A DNA stretch of 64,000 nucleotides from contig NZ_CP031320.1 in the NCBI RefSeq assembly GCF_003355155.1, positions 1,350,369 through 1,414,368 on the forward strand. Reading direction: 5' to 3'. The stretch comes from Streptomyces armeniacus. Its GTDB lineage: Bacteria > Actinomycetota > Actinomycetes > Streptomycetales > Streptomycetaceae. Positions 34,626 to 43,373 of this stretch are shown in pieces; position 1 is the first letter of the stretch, and every line of letters starts with the position of its first letter. The position numbers and the translations under genes are program-made. Under the pieces are notes generated by a model. The model had not been told where the DNA came from. It was given only the letters and a program-made list of their open reading frames with translations, and ran no database searches.

Positions 34626-35561
34626 ATGTCCGACGCGTCCGACGACACGGCCGACGACACCGGGCTGTACGAGATCCTCGACCCGCGTTTCCGCTCCTGC
34701 ACGTTCGGCGACGACCGGCTGGAGACGATCCACGGCGACTGCCGCTGGACCGAGGGCCCGGTGTACGTGCCGGCCGGGCGCTATCTCCTCTGGAGCGACA
34801 TCCCGAACGACCGCATGCTGCGCTGGGACGAGACGACGGGCACGGTGGGGGTGTTCCGCAGCCCGGCGGGCTTCACGAACGGCAACACCCTCGACCGGCA
34901 GGGCCGGTTGGTCACCTGCGAGCAGGGCAACCGCCGCGTCACCCGTACGGAACACGACGGCAGCGTCACCGTTCTCGCCGACCGCTTCGAAGGGAAGCGT
35001 TTCAACAGCCCCAACGACGCCACCGTGCGGTCGGACGGCTCCGTCTGGTTCTCCGACCCCGACTTCGGCATCCGCAGCGACTACGAGGGGCACCGTGCGG
35101 AGAGCGAGATCGGCGGTCTCAACGTCTACCGGATCGACCCCGGCACGGGCGGCGTACGCCTCGTCGCGGACGGCTTCGCGGGCCCCAACGGGCTGGTGTT
35201 CTCGCTGGACGAGCGGCGCCTGTACGTCTCCGACACGCGCGCCGGCCACGTCCGCGTCTTCGACGTGGCGGAGGACGGCAGCGCGCTGCGCGGGGACGGC
35301 GACGTGTTCGCCACGTGCGTGCAGGGCCGGTTCGACAACATCCGCTTCGACGACGAGGGGCGCCTCTGGGTCGCCGCGATGGACGGCGGCCTGCAGTGCT
35401 TCGCGGACGACGGCGCGTACATCGGGCGCATCCGCACGCCGGAACCCGTCGCCAACGTGGCCTTCGGCGGCCTGCGCCGCAACCGGATGTTCCTCGCCGC
35501 CAACACCTCCCTCTACTCCCTGGTCACAGCGGTCACCGGGCCCGGCCCGCGATTCGCGTGA
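34626..35561 (+). CDS. SMP-30/gluconolactonase family lactonase
   Basis: A 311-aa six-bladed beta-propeller hydrolase of sugar lactones. Metal-site motifs match the family: GDCRWTEGPVY (Glu ligand), FNSPNDATVRSDGSVWFSDP (Asn and Asp), GLVFSLDERRLYVSDT and RFDNIRFDDEGRLWVAAMDG (Asp). SD GAAGGGAAG precedes the ATG at 34626; upstream in-frame codons look non-coding. It probably works with the divergent 2-hydroxyacid dehydrogenase in sugar-acid catabolism, an inference from position. Confidence 0.9.
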   Translation: MSDASDDTADDTGLYEILDPRFRSCTFGDDRLETIHGDCRWTEGPVYVPAGRYLLWSDIPNDRMLRWDETTGTVGVFRSPAGFTNGNTLDRQGRLVTCEQGNRRVTRTEHDGSVTVLADRFEGKRFNSPNDATVRSDGSVWFSDPDFGIRSDYEGHRAESEIGGLNVYRIDPGTGGVRLVADGFAGPNGLVFSLDERRLYVSDTRAGHVRVFDVAEDGSALRGDGDVFATCVQGRFDNIRFDDEGRLWVAAMDGGLQCFADDGAYIGRIRTPEPVANVAFGGLRRNRMFLAANTSLYSLVTAVTGPGPRFA

Positions 35562-35609
35562 GGCTCCTGTGACCCCCGCGCACCGACATCACCGCCAGGA
35601 AGGTCACTC

Positions 35610-35648
35610 ATGCGACGCAGGCGGCCCCGTACGGTGCGCAACGCGTAG
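35610..35648 (+). CDS. possible 12-aa Arg-rich peptide
   Basis: MRRRRPRTVRNA follows AGGAAGG at an 8-base spacing and stops inside a CCGTACGG repeat array. It may be the remnant 5' end of a gene cut by the repeat, or chance. Confidence 0.2.
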   Translation: MRRRRPRTVRNA

Positions 35649-35730
35649 CTCCGTACGGTGCGACGCGCGACTCCGTACGGTGCGCGACGCATGGCTCCGT
35701 ACGACCCGGCAGGCGCGGCTCCGTACGATC
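35625..35730. repeat. degenerate CCGTACGG array
   Basis: Four to five imperfect units of about 25 bp built on CTCCGTACGGTGCG fill the gap between the lactonase and the next gene. Confidence 0.6.
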
Positions 35731-35735
35731 GGGGC

Positions 35736-36185
35736 ATGCCTGACGACACACCCCTGACCCGCACCTCGTTCCGGAAGCTCAGCCCGATCCTCGCGCCCCG
35801 GCCGCTGCCCGAGCTGCCGGAGCGGCGCTGGACGGACGACGAGTGGGACCGCATCCGGCACGGGGTGCGGGCGCGGGGCATGGACGATCGGTGGCACGTC
35901 TTCGCCGAGGGCGAGGTCGTCCACGTGCACCGCAGCTGGACCGGGAACGGCATCTACGAGGTGCGCTTCGCCCCCGCCGAGGGTGGCGAGGGCGGGTGGC
36001 GCATCGCGTCGGCCGTCGTGGAGACGGACCCGCAGCGGTACCGCAGCCGGGGCGGCGAGTTCGAACGCGTCACGCTCGAACTCGTCCTCAGCACGGCCGT
36101 CCTGGGCGAGCCCGCCCGCGAACTCGCCGCCCGGCAGAAGGAGTTGCTGGCCCTTCCGGCGGAGGGGCTCCCCGAGCAGGAGTAA
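35736..36185 (+). CDS. conserved hypothetical protein
   Basis: A 149-aa soluble protein I do not recognise by name. It has RRWTDDEWDRIRHGVRARGM, DDRWHVFAEGEVVHVHRSWT, GNGIYEVRFAPAEGG and RVTLELVLSTAVLGEP: a short beta-rich domain with conserved Trp and His residues, ending in a helix. No signal peptide or membrane segment. Start chosen at the ATG following GGGGC; an in-frame earlier start would read through the repeat array. It is convergent with the Sel1-like gene. Confidence 0.65.
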   Translation: MPDDTPLTRTSFRKLSPILAPRPLPELPERRWTDDEWDRIRHGVRARGMDDRWHVFAEGEVVHVHRSWTGNGIYEVRFAPAEGGEGGWRIASAVVETDPQRYRSRGGEFERVTLELVLSTAVLGEPARELAARQKELLALPAEGLPEQE

Positions 36186-36259
36186 CCGCGGAGACAGACC
36201 CCGGAGACAGAGCGCGGAGACAGGCTCGGAAACGGACCCCGGGAGCGCGGGCGCAGGAG

Positions 36260-36661
36260 TCAGCGCCGGGCGGCGCGGCGCTGCCGGATCTCGGCGAGCG
36301 CCTCCTTCGCGCCCGCGTTGCCGCTCTCCGCGACGGGCCGGATCACGCGCTCGGCCTCGTCGAGGTCGCCGCGGTCCAGGTAGAGCGTGCCGAGCGCCAC
36401 GGACCCCATGGGGTCCCCGTGGGTGATCGACCTCCGCAGCCAGCCCTCGGCCTCGGCGTCGCGCCCGACGTTGCCCAGGCCGATGCCGTACACGACCATC
36501 CCCTGTACGTAGCCCAGCTCCGCGGCGCGGGCCGCGTCCTGCATGGAGATCGGGTGCCCGTCGTCGTACGCCGCCCGCACCAGCCGCCACAACGCGGCGT
36601 CCGGTGTGGCGGGCACGCTCACGGCACGCGGACGTCTGCCTTGTTGCGACCAAAATCCCAT
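36260..36661 (-). CDS. small Sel1/TPR-like repeat protein
   Basis: A 133-aa protein with three alpha-helical repeats of about 30-36 residues (AARAAELGYVQGMVVYGIGL, AEGWLRRSITHGDPMGSVAL, AERVIRPVAESGNAGAKEAL), each of the Sel1 AxxxGxxxAxxxLG type. Such domains bind proteins; the partner is unknown. SD GAGGGGGGC lies before the ATG at 36661. The following 214-bp gap is rich in CGTACG motifs and shows no gene. Confidence 0.72.
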   Translation of the reverse strand: MGFWSQQGRRPRAVSVPATPDAALWRLVRAAYDDGHPISMQDAARAAELGYVQGMVVYGIGLGNVGRDAEAEGWLRRSITHGDPMGSVALGTLYLDRGDLDEAERVIRPVAESGNAGAKEALAEIRQRRAARR

Positions 36662-36875
36662 GTTGCCCCCCTCTGTCCCGGAGCACCATTGTGCGGCTGG
36701 CGTCGAGGTCGCGAGCAGTCTGCTCTGAGCCAACTTGGCGCGTTTGGCCGACACTTGGCCGGTTCGGGCGCCGTGCGTGCGTACGTACACACCGCGCGTG
36801 CGCCCGTACGCCCTCCTCGTACGCACGCCCGTACGCCCGACGCACGGTCCGTACGCCCGGCGCGTGCGGGCGCGT

Positions 36876-37274
36876 TCAGCCTCCGGCGGCGCCCGTCCCC
36901 TCCCCCACGGAGACGGTGAGGCGGGCCAGCAGCCCGCCAAGCTGTGCGCGTTCCCGCTCGCTGAGGCCGGCGAGCAGCGCGCGCTCGTTGGCGAAGTGCT
37001 GCTCGATCAGCCGGTCGACGAGCCGTACGCCGTCCGGCGTGAGCGTGATGAGCCGCCCGCGCGCGTCCCCGTCGGCGACGGCGCGGTGGACCAGCCCGCG
37101 CCCTTCGAGCCGGTCGACGCGCTTGGTCACGGCGCCGGTCGTCACGAGCATCGCGCGGCTGAGCTGCCCGGGAGTGAGGGCGTACGGCGTGCCCGCGCGG
37201 CGGAGCGCGGCGAGCATGTCGAATTCGCCGTTGCCGAGGCCGGCGGCGGCGAAGGCTCCGGACCCGGGAGCCAC
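36876..37274 (-). CDS. MarR-family regulator, N-terminally short
   Basis: A 132-aa protein with the MarR winged helix: GLGNGEFDMLAALRRAG, LTPGQLSRAMLVTTGAVTKR (recognition helix), VDRLEGRGLVHRAVADGDAR (wing) and the C-terminal dimer helix ALLAGLSERERAQLGGLLAR. Relatives begin about 40 residues earlier with a dimerisation helix. Upstream in-frame sequence here is only Pro/Gly-rich and has no usual start, so that helix appears lost. It lies 34 bp after the acetyltransferase stop and may be co-transcribed with it. Confidence 0.75.
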   Translation of the reverse strand: MAPGSGAFAAAGLGNGEFDMLAALRRAGTPYALTPGQLSRAMLVTTGAVTKRVDRLEGRGLVHRAVADGDARGRLITLTPDGVRLVDRLIEQHFANERALLAGLSERERAQLGGLLARLTVSVGEGTGAAGG

Positions 37275-37308
37275 AGGCCCGCCCCCCGGGCCCGGGGGCG
37301 CGGAGGGC

Positions 37309-38148
37309 TCAGGACGCGGACGGTGACGGTGACGGTGACGGTGCGACCGAGCGTGCCAGCGGGACCACCGCCGGGGGCGGTGTGGGCGCGGGCCGCCAGT
37401 CGTCCTCGATGATCGAGTAGAGCACCAGGTCGTGCCAGCGGCCGTCGGCGTAGCAGTAGTCGCGCAACGTGCCCTCGCGCGTCATCCCCGACTTGTCCGC
37501 GGCGCGCTGCGCGGCGACATTCGACGGCAGGAAGCCGGTCCAGATGCGGTGCAGGCCGAGCCGCTCGAAGCCGAGCACGCCGAGCAGGTGGCCGACCTCG
37601 ATGCTGAGGCCCCTGCTCGTCAGGTCCGCGCGGAGCGCGCAGCCGACCTCGGCGCTGCGGTAGCCGGTCCGTACGATCTCCCCCTCGGGCCGTCCCTCGG
37701 CGACCAGCTTGACGGAGCCGACGAGTTCGCCCGTACGGATGCTGCTGACCGCCAGCCGGTAGAGCGTGCGCGGGCGCTGCCGTGCGGCGGCCATCGCCTG
37801 CTCCACGAGGGCGACGGCGTCCTGGCGCTCGAAGGGCTTGAGCCCGAACTCGCGCGTGGTGCGCGGGTCGCCGAAAATACGCAGCACGCCGTCGACGTCG
37901 CGCGGCGCGAACTCGCGCAACCGCAGCTCGGCACCGTCAACGAAGACGGGCTTGGGCACGTCCGCCTCGCCGGGCGCCCCGGGCAGCGCTTCCCGCGCCT
38001 CGGGGGCCCCCGGGGCGTCCGGAACCTCCCCCGCCTGCAACGCCGCGGGCGCGCCCGATCCTTCCGGTCCGGCCTCCGGTCCGGCCTCCGGTCCGGCCTC
38101 CGGTCCGGCCGTCTCGACCGCCGTCCGTACCTGCTGCGACACGCTCAT
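37309..38148 (-). CDS. GNAT-family N-acetyltransferase
   Basis: A 279-aa RimJ/RimL-type acetyltransferase. The first 65 residues are low complexity, including a repeated Gly-Pro-Glu-Ala from a 12-bp tandem DNA repeat (38071-38106). The domain then reads LRLREFAPRDVDGVLRIFGD, VGCALRADLTSRGLSIEVGH, LGLHRIWTGFLPSNVAAQRA and MTREGTLRDYCYADGRWHDL. These match ribosomal-protein-type acetyltransferases. The C-terminus is Pro/Ser-rich. Its ATG overlaps the methyltransferase stop by 4 bp. Confidence 0.85.
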   Translation of the reverse strand: MSVSQQVRTAVETAGPEAGPEAGPEAGPEGSGAPAALQAGEVPDAPGAPEAREALPGAPGEADVPKPVFVDGAELRLREFAPRDVDGVLRIFGDPRTTREFGLKPFERQDAVALVEQAMAAARQRPRTLYRLAVSSIRTGELVGSVKLVAEGRPEGEIVRTGYRSAEVGCALRADLTSRGLSIEVGHLLGVLGFERLGLHRIWTGFLPSNVAAQRAADKSGMTREGTLRDYCYADGRWHDLVLYSIIEDDWRPAPTPPPAVVPLARSVAPSPSPSPSAS

Positions 38149-39059
38149 CCGTGCTCTCCTTCGCGCTGTTCCTGTGTCCCCCCACTCCCCCGGGCCGCCC
38201 CGGGGCCGAACTCGACCCGTGTGATCCACAGCGGCCTGCGCCCCCGCAGCCCCGGCATCCGGGACACCAGCGGCAGCAGCACGCCGCACACCAGGCCGCG
38301 GCCGCGCGCCGCGTCGACGCTCCGTACGCGGGCGACGTTCGGGTGCACCGCGCGGAGCTTCCGCTCCTCCACCGCGTCCATGCCCCAGGGCATGGGCGGC
38401 GGCCGGTAGCCCGCCGGGTAGCGCCAACGGCCGCGCATGGTGCGGGCGGTGACCCAGCTGGGCGGCGCGTCGAAGACCAGCGCGGCGCCGGGGAAACGTG
38501 CCGCGCACTCCCCGACCAGGCCGTACGCCTCGGCCGGGCGCAGGTACATCAACACCCCCTGCGCCGTGACGAGTACGCCCCGCGCCGCGTCCACCCCGTC
38601 CATCCAGCGCGGGTCGGCGGCCGAGCAGGCGAGGGTGCGCCGCCGTTCCGTGTCCGGCAGCAACCGCTGCCGCAGCGCGACGACTTCGGGCAGATCGACG
38701 CTGAGCCAGCGGACGCGCCCGTTGTCGACCCGCCAGAACTGCGTCTCCAGGCCCTCCCCGAGCGCCACCACGGTCCCGTCCGGGTGCCGCGCGAGGAAGC
38801 GCCGCACCTCGTCGTCGTACGTACGGGCCCGCAGCCCCGCGCCCTGCGCCTGGCCCCAACTGCCCGTGCCGAAACGGTCCTCGAACGGGTAGCTGAGCGC
38901 GTCCAGCAGCTCTACGGCCTTCGGGTCGTGCAGCGCGGAGTCCGGGTCGCGGGCGTCGAGTACGCGGTGGTAAAGCGTCCACAGCGTCGTCTCCGCCACG
39001 CCCGCGAGCGCGATGCCGTCGCCGTCCCGCTCCCGTACGTCCACGTCCATCGAATCCAT
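38145..39059 (-). CDS. SAM-dependent methyltransferase, leucine carboxyl methyltransferase family
   Basis: A 304-aa class I methyltransferase of the Tcmp/LCMT group. It has ETTLWTLYHRVLDARDPDSA, DPKAVELLDAL, the SAM-binding ALGEGLETQFWRVDNG and VRWLSVDLPEVVALR, plus VTAQGVLMYL. In streptomycetes such proteins often modify polyketide or other small-molecule carboxylates, but no biosynthetic cluster is present here. ATG at 39059 and 39050 are both possible; neither has a strong SD. It is coupled to the acetyltransferase. Confidence 0.82.
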   Translation of the reverse strand: MDSMDVDVRERDGDGIALAGVAETTLWTLYHRVLDARDPDSALHDPKAVELLDALSYPFEDRFGTGSWGQAQGAGLRARTYDDEVRRFLARHPDGTVVALGEGLETQFWRVDNGRVRWLSVDLPEVVALRQRLLPDTERRRTLACSAADPRWMDGVDAARGVLVTAQGVLMYLRPAEAYGLVGECAARFPGAALVFDAPPSWVTARTMRGRWRYPAGYRPPPMPWGMDAVEERKLRAVHPNVARVRSVDAARGRGLVCGVLLPLVSRMPGLRGRRPLWITRVEFGPGAARGSGGTQEQREGEHG

Positions 39060-39246
39060 CGGGCGAGCGTGACAACCCCGCCGATCCCGGCACAACGCAC
39101 GTCACTCCACCGGGGACGAACGCCACTCATCCGGTCCAGTTGTCGTTCCGGTACGGGCCGTGGGGCGTACGGGGCGGGGCGCGCGCCGCCCCTGCGCGGC
39201 CAGTTCAGGCGGCCCCGTTCAGGCAGCTCGTTCAGGCGACCGGTGC

Positions 39247-40182
39247 TCAGTCCTCGGCCGCCGCCACTTCCGTGTGCCGGAGGAGGGCGGGGACGACCGT
39301 GTCCCAGACGGGGCGCGGGAGTTCGTGCCCCGTACGGGGCAGGACCAGCAGTTGGGCGCCGGGGATCTCGCGGGCGAGCGCCTCGCCGTTGCCGAGCGGG
39401 AAGAACGGGTCCTCCTCGCCGTGCACGACAAGCGTCGGGACGGTGAGCTCGCCGAGCCGTTCGCGCCAGCGGTCGCCGCTGTCGAGCGCGGCGAAGGTGC
39501 TCGCGATCTGGTTCGCGGGGTGGATCTTGCGCGGGACCGCGCCGGGCGGCGCGGCGGCGACCGTACGGTCGTAGATACGGCCGGCGTCCTCGCGCGCCGC
39601 CGCCTCGTCGAAGGGGTGCGAGCCGGCGAGCCGGCGGCGGGCCGCCGCCTGGTACGCGAGGACGGCCGCGCGGTCCGACCAGTCCGGTTCCGGTTCGGTC
39701 ATGAAGAACTCCATGATCTCCGGCGAGTGCTCCGGCAGATCCGGGTCGCTGGGACCGGGCGCGGTCGGCCGTGTGCAGAGCAGCGCGAGCGAGGCGACCC
39801 GCTCGGGGTGGTCGAGCGCCAGCAACTGGCCGATCCAGCCGCCCACTCCGAAGCCGGCGACGTGCGCGCGCCGCAGCCCGAGCGCGCCGATCAGCCCGGC
39901 GGCGTCCGCGACCAGGTCGCGGAGCACGTACGGCGGCGCGTCCGGGTCGGTGGCGGTGGAACGGCCGGTGTCGCGGAGGTCGTAGCGCATGACGAACCGG
40001 GGCCCGGCGGCGAGCCGCGCGCAGAACTCGGCGGGCCAGCCGAGCAGCGAGTTGTTGACGAGGAGCACGGGCGGTGCGGCGGGGTCACCGAAGGTCTGGA
40101 CGCACAGGTCGACTCCGTTCACGTGCATGAGGCGTTCCGGGGCGGCGGTGTCCGCCGCCGTGGCGTGGTCTCGGGTGGTCAC
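39247..40182 (-). CDS. alpha/beta hydrolase-fold protein lacking nucleophile serine
   Basis: A 311-aa protein closest in pattern to RdmC- and PcaD-like hydrolases: VLLVNNSLLGWPAEF, RYDLRDTGRSTATDP, acid strand VVHGEEDPFFP and late His in PRTGHELPRP. The nucleophile elbow reads AGFGVGGWIG, so residue 112, normally Ser, Cys or Asp, is Gly (codon GGA). It is therefore either non-hydrolytic or uses another mechanism. SD AGGAGAG precedes the GTG at 40182. Divergent from a GNAT gene. Confidence 0.8.
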   Translation of the reverse strand: MTTRDHATAADTAAPERLMHVNGVDLCVQTFGDPAAPPVLLVNNSLLGWPAEFCARLAAGPRFVMRYDLRDTGRSTATDPDAPPYVLRDLVADAAGLIGALGLRRAHVAGFGVGGWIGQLLALDHPERVASLALLCTRPTAPGPSDPDLPEHSPEIMEFFMTEPEPDWSDRAAVLAYQAAARRRLAGSHPFDEAAAREDAGRIYDRTVAAAPPGAVPRKIHPANQIASTFAALDSGDRWRERLGELTVPTLVVHGEEDPFFPLGNGEALAREIPGAQLLVLPRTGHELPRPVWDTVVPALLRHTEVAAAED

Positions 40183-40368
40183 GGGCGCTCTCCTGCCTGG
40201 TACCGCTCTGTTCCGGTTCCGGTCCGGTTGTCGCCTGTTACGACCGGACGGGCGCGCGGAACTCATCGGTGCGGCAGGTGCAGCCAGGACACCGAGGGGC
40301 CGGGACAGCCGGGGCGGGGCGCGGGAAATCGCGTTGCGCGCCCCAAGGCCCGTACGGAGACTGTGCCG

Positions 40369-40953
40369 GTGCTGATCCGACGCGAGACCCCCGCCGACAT
40401 CCCGGCCGTGACCGCCGTGACGGCCGCCGCCTTCGCCAAACCGGACACGCCGGTGCCCGTCGAGGTCACGTTGCTGGACGCGCTGCGCGGCTGCCCCGGC
40501 TGGATCCCGGCGCTGTCCCTGGTCGCGACGCGCGCCGTCCCGGACGGCGACGGCTTGACGGCCGACACCGACGCCGACTCCGACGCCGCGGCCGACGCCG
40601 ACGCCACGGCCGAGGTCATCGGCCACGTCGTCTGCACCCGCGGCCATCTCGACGGCGTCCCCGCCGTCGGCCTCGGACCGATCAGCGTCCGCCCCGACCG
40701 GCAGAACCGCGGCGTCGGCCACGCGCTCATGCACACCGCGCTCGGCGCCGCCGACGCGCTGGGCGAGCCGTTCGTCGCGCTGCTCGGCAGCCCCGCGTAC
40801 TACGCCCGTTACGGCTTCCGCGCGAGCACCGCGTACGGGATCGACCCGCCGGACCCGGCCTGGGGCGCGTACTTCCAGGTGCGCACCCTGAGCACGTACG
40901 AGCCCGCGCTGCGCGGCACGTTCACGTACGCGGAGCCGTTCAGCGACATCTGA
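40369..40953 (+). CDS. GNAT-family N-acetyltransferase
   Basis: A 194-aa acetyltransferase with the acetyl-CoA pyrophosphate loop PDRQNRGVGHALMHTAL and AYYARYGFRASTAYGI near the end, typical of the YhbS-like subgroup. A 25-residue Asp/Ala/Thr-rich insert separates the first and second strands. GTG at 40369 was chosen because GGAG (40356-40359) lies 9 bases upstream; GTG 40363 is too close. Substrate unknown. Confidence 0.82.
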   Translation: MLIRRETPADIPAVTAVTAAAFAKPDTPVPVEVTLLDALRGCPGWIPALSLVATRAVPDGDGLTADTDADSDAAADADATAEVIGHVVCTRGHLDGVPAVGLGPISVRPDRQNRGVGHALMHTALGAADALGEPFVALLGSPAYYARYGFRASTAYGIDPPDPAWGAYFQVRTLSTYEPALRGTFTYAEPFSDI

Positions 40954-40986
40954 GCGCCCCCGCCGCGCACCCGCACGCGCCGCTGA

Positions 40987-42186
<1,200 letters not shown>

Positions 42187-42280
42187 CGAACCGCTCGCGC
42201 GCCTCCGTACGGAGCCCGTTCCGGTCTCCGTAGGGAACCCGTTCGGCCTCCGTACGGACGCGCACACGTACGTATCGCGG

Positions 42281-42313
42281 CGGACCCGGGTGACACACAC
42301 CCGGGTCCGTTTT
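42281..42313 (+). terminator. intrinsic terminator after serC
   Basis: CGGACCCGGGTG (42281-42292) pairs perfectly with 42298-42309 across loop ACACA and is followed by TTTT. This is the most canonical Rho-independent terminator in the window. Confidence 0.9.
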
Positions 42314-42345
42314 GCGTGCGCGCCGGAACGGGTACCCGACCGGCC

Positions 42346-42738
42346 ATGGCGACGCCGACCACAGGTCTCCAGATGTTCGCCCGCGAGCGGCGGGTCCGGC
42401 TGACGACGTACGAACGGGACGGCACGCCGGTGGGCGGCGCCACGAACATCGCGGTGGAGGGCGACCGCGCGTACGTGCGCACGTACGGCAAGGCGCGGCA
42501 GGTCGCGCGGCTGCGCCGGTACCCGGAGGCGGAGATCGCCCCCGCCGACCTCGGCGGCACCCCGACCGGCGCCCCGGTGAAGGCCCGGGTCCGCCGCCTG
42601 GAGGGCGAAGAGTCCCGCCACGCGGCAGCCCGCCTGGCCCGCAAACACCCACTGCTCCAGGGCGTCGCCGTCCCCCTCGGCTACGCCCTGCGCCTGGACC
42701 GCCCGGTGCACTACGAACTCCGCCTGGTCGGCGAATAG
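42346..42738 (+). CDS. PPOX-class FMN/F420-dependent enzyme
   Basis: A 130-aa split-barrel flavin-binding protein: VRLTTYERDGTPVGGATNIA, AYVRTYGKARQVARLRRYPE, and GVAVPLGYALRLDRPVHYEL. This short form resembles F420H2-dependent reductases or haem/flavin-binding proteins of the TIGR03666 group. Reaction unknown. The ATG at 42346 was chosen because the fold starts there; SD is weak. Stop lies 14 bp before the convergent toxin gene. Confidence 0.78.
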   Translation: MATPTTGLQMFARERRVRLTTYERDGTPVGGATNIAVEGDRAYVRTYGKARQVARLRRYPEAEIAPADLGGTPTGAPVKARVRRLEGEESRHAAARLARKHPLLQGVAVPLGYALRLDRPVHYELRLVGE

Positions 42739-42752
42739 CGCCGGCGAAAGGC

Positions 42753-43067
42753 TCAGAGCAGCCCGAGCACCAGCTTCACCGCGTGCTCGATTTCGGCCCA
42801 TTCCGCGCCTTCGACCCGCCCCGCGAAGTCGCCCAGCCGCTCCGGGTCGACGGCCGCCATCTGCTCGACGAGGACGACGGCGACGGTCCCGTTCATGTCG
42901 AGCTTCGGGTGCAGCAGTCCGGGACGCGCGCTGGTCGAGGTCGGGGCGACGACCAGGGTGGAGGTGTTCAGGGACTCGCTCTGCAGGACGACCGCGTAGC
43001 GCAGACCGCGCTGTTCGTGCCCGACGGCGTTCCTGCTCGCACGCAGCCGGTAGAGGTCACCACGCAC
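42753..43067 (-). CDS. MazF/PemK-like toxin
   Basis: A 104-aa endoribonuclease-type toxin. MRGDLYRLRASRNAVGHEQR is the MazF beta1-beta2 region with the conserved Gly-Asp and Arg; RGLRYAVVLQSE and VVAPTSTSARPG (usual catalytic Thr/Ser region) follow. It overlaps the antitoxin gene by 11 bp, so translation is coupled, antitoxin first. In this family the toxin cuts mRNA at short motifs; target is unknown. Confidence 0.82.
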   Translation of the reverse strand: MRGDLYRLRASRNAVGHEQRGLRYAVVLQSESLNTSTLVVAPTSTSARPGLLHPKLDMNGTVAVVLVEQMAAVDPERLGDFAGRVEGAEWAEIEHAVKLVLGLL

Positions 43068-43296
43068 GGAGCTCGCTCATCTCCTCCGCCACGGCGGCCA
43101 CCTCGGCCTGGTACTCCGGGTCCTCGCGCCACTCGGCGACCTCGGCGGCGGCCCGCCGGTACTGCTCCGCGACGTACACCTCGTGAATCGCCTGCCTTAT
43201 GGCGTCCGACGCCGTGATGTCGCGCATTTCTGCGAGCGCGTCAAGCTCGCGCCGCGTGGCCGGGTCCGGGCGGAAGCTGATCGTCTTCGGCGTCAT
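43057..43296 (-). CDS. ribbon-helix-helix antitoxin
   Basis: A 79-aa protein. TISFRPDPATRRELDALAEM and ASDAIRQAIHEVYVAEQYRR form a ribbon-helix-helix DNA-binding domain; the acidic C-terminal helix (AEWREDPEYQAEVAAVAEEM) should wrap the toxin. A CATCG-N7-CGATG dyad 5 bp upstream of the ATG is a likely autoregulatory operator. Confidence 0.82.
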   Translation of the reverse strand: MTPKTISFRPDPATRRELDALAEMRDITASDAIRQAIHEVYVAEQYRRAAAEVAEWREDPEYQAEVAAVAEEMSELRAW

Positions 43297-43301
43297 ACAG
43301 C

Positions 43302-43318
43302 CATCGTAATACGCGATG
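43302..43318. promoter_or_regulatory. toxin-antitoxin operator candidate
   Basis: CATCG (43302-43306) and CGATG (43314-43318) form a perfect inverted repeat with a 7-bp AT-rich spacer directly before the antitoxin start. Confidence 0.45.
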
Positions 43319-43373
43319 TCGTACACCCGCAGCGGTGCAGCTTCCGCTCCCGGACCGGCCCGCCGGTCGGCCG

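Noticed and set aside
38060..38110. 12-bp repeat as a mobile or regulatory element
   Set aside because: It is in frame, encodes Gly-Pro-Glu-Ala units in a low-complexity leader and is better explained as coding repeat.
38145..39059. Biosynthetic gene cluster around the methyltransferase
   Set aside because: No PKS, NRPS, terpene synthase or RiPP genes are nearby; neighbours are ordinary housekeeping-type genes.
39160..40368. N-terminal extension of the GNAT gene to 39160
   Set aside because: It would run antisense through the alpha/beta hydrolase gene; GTG 40369 with GGAG upstream is convincing.
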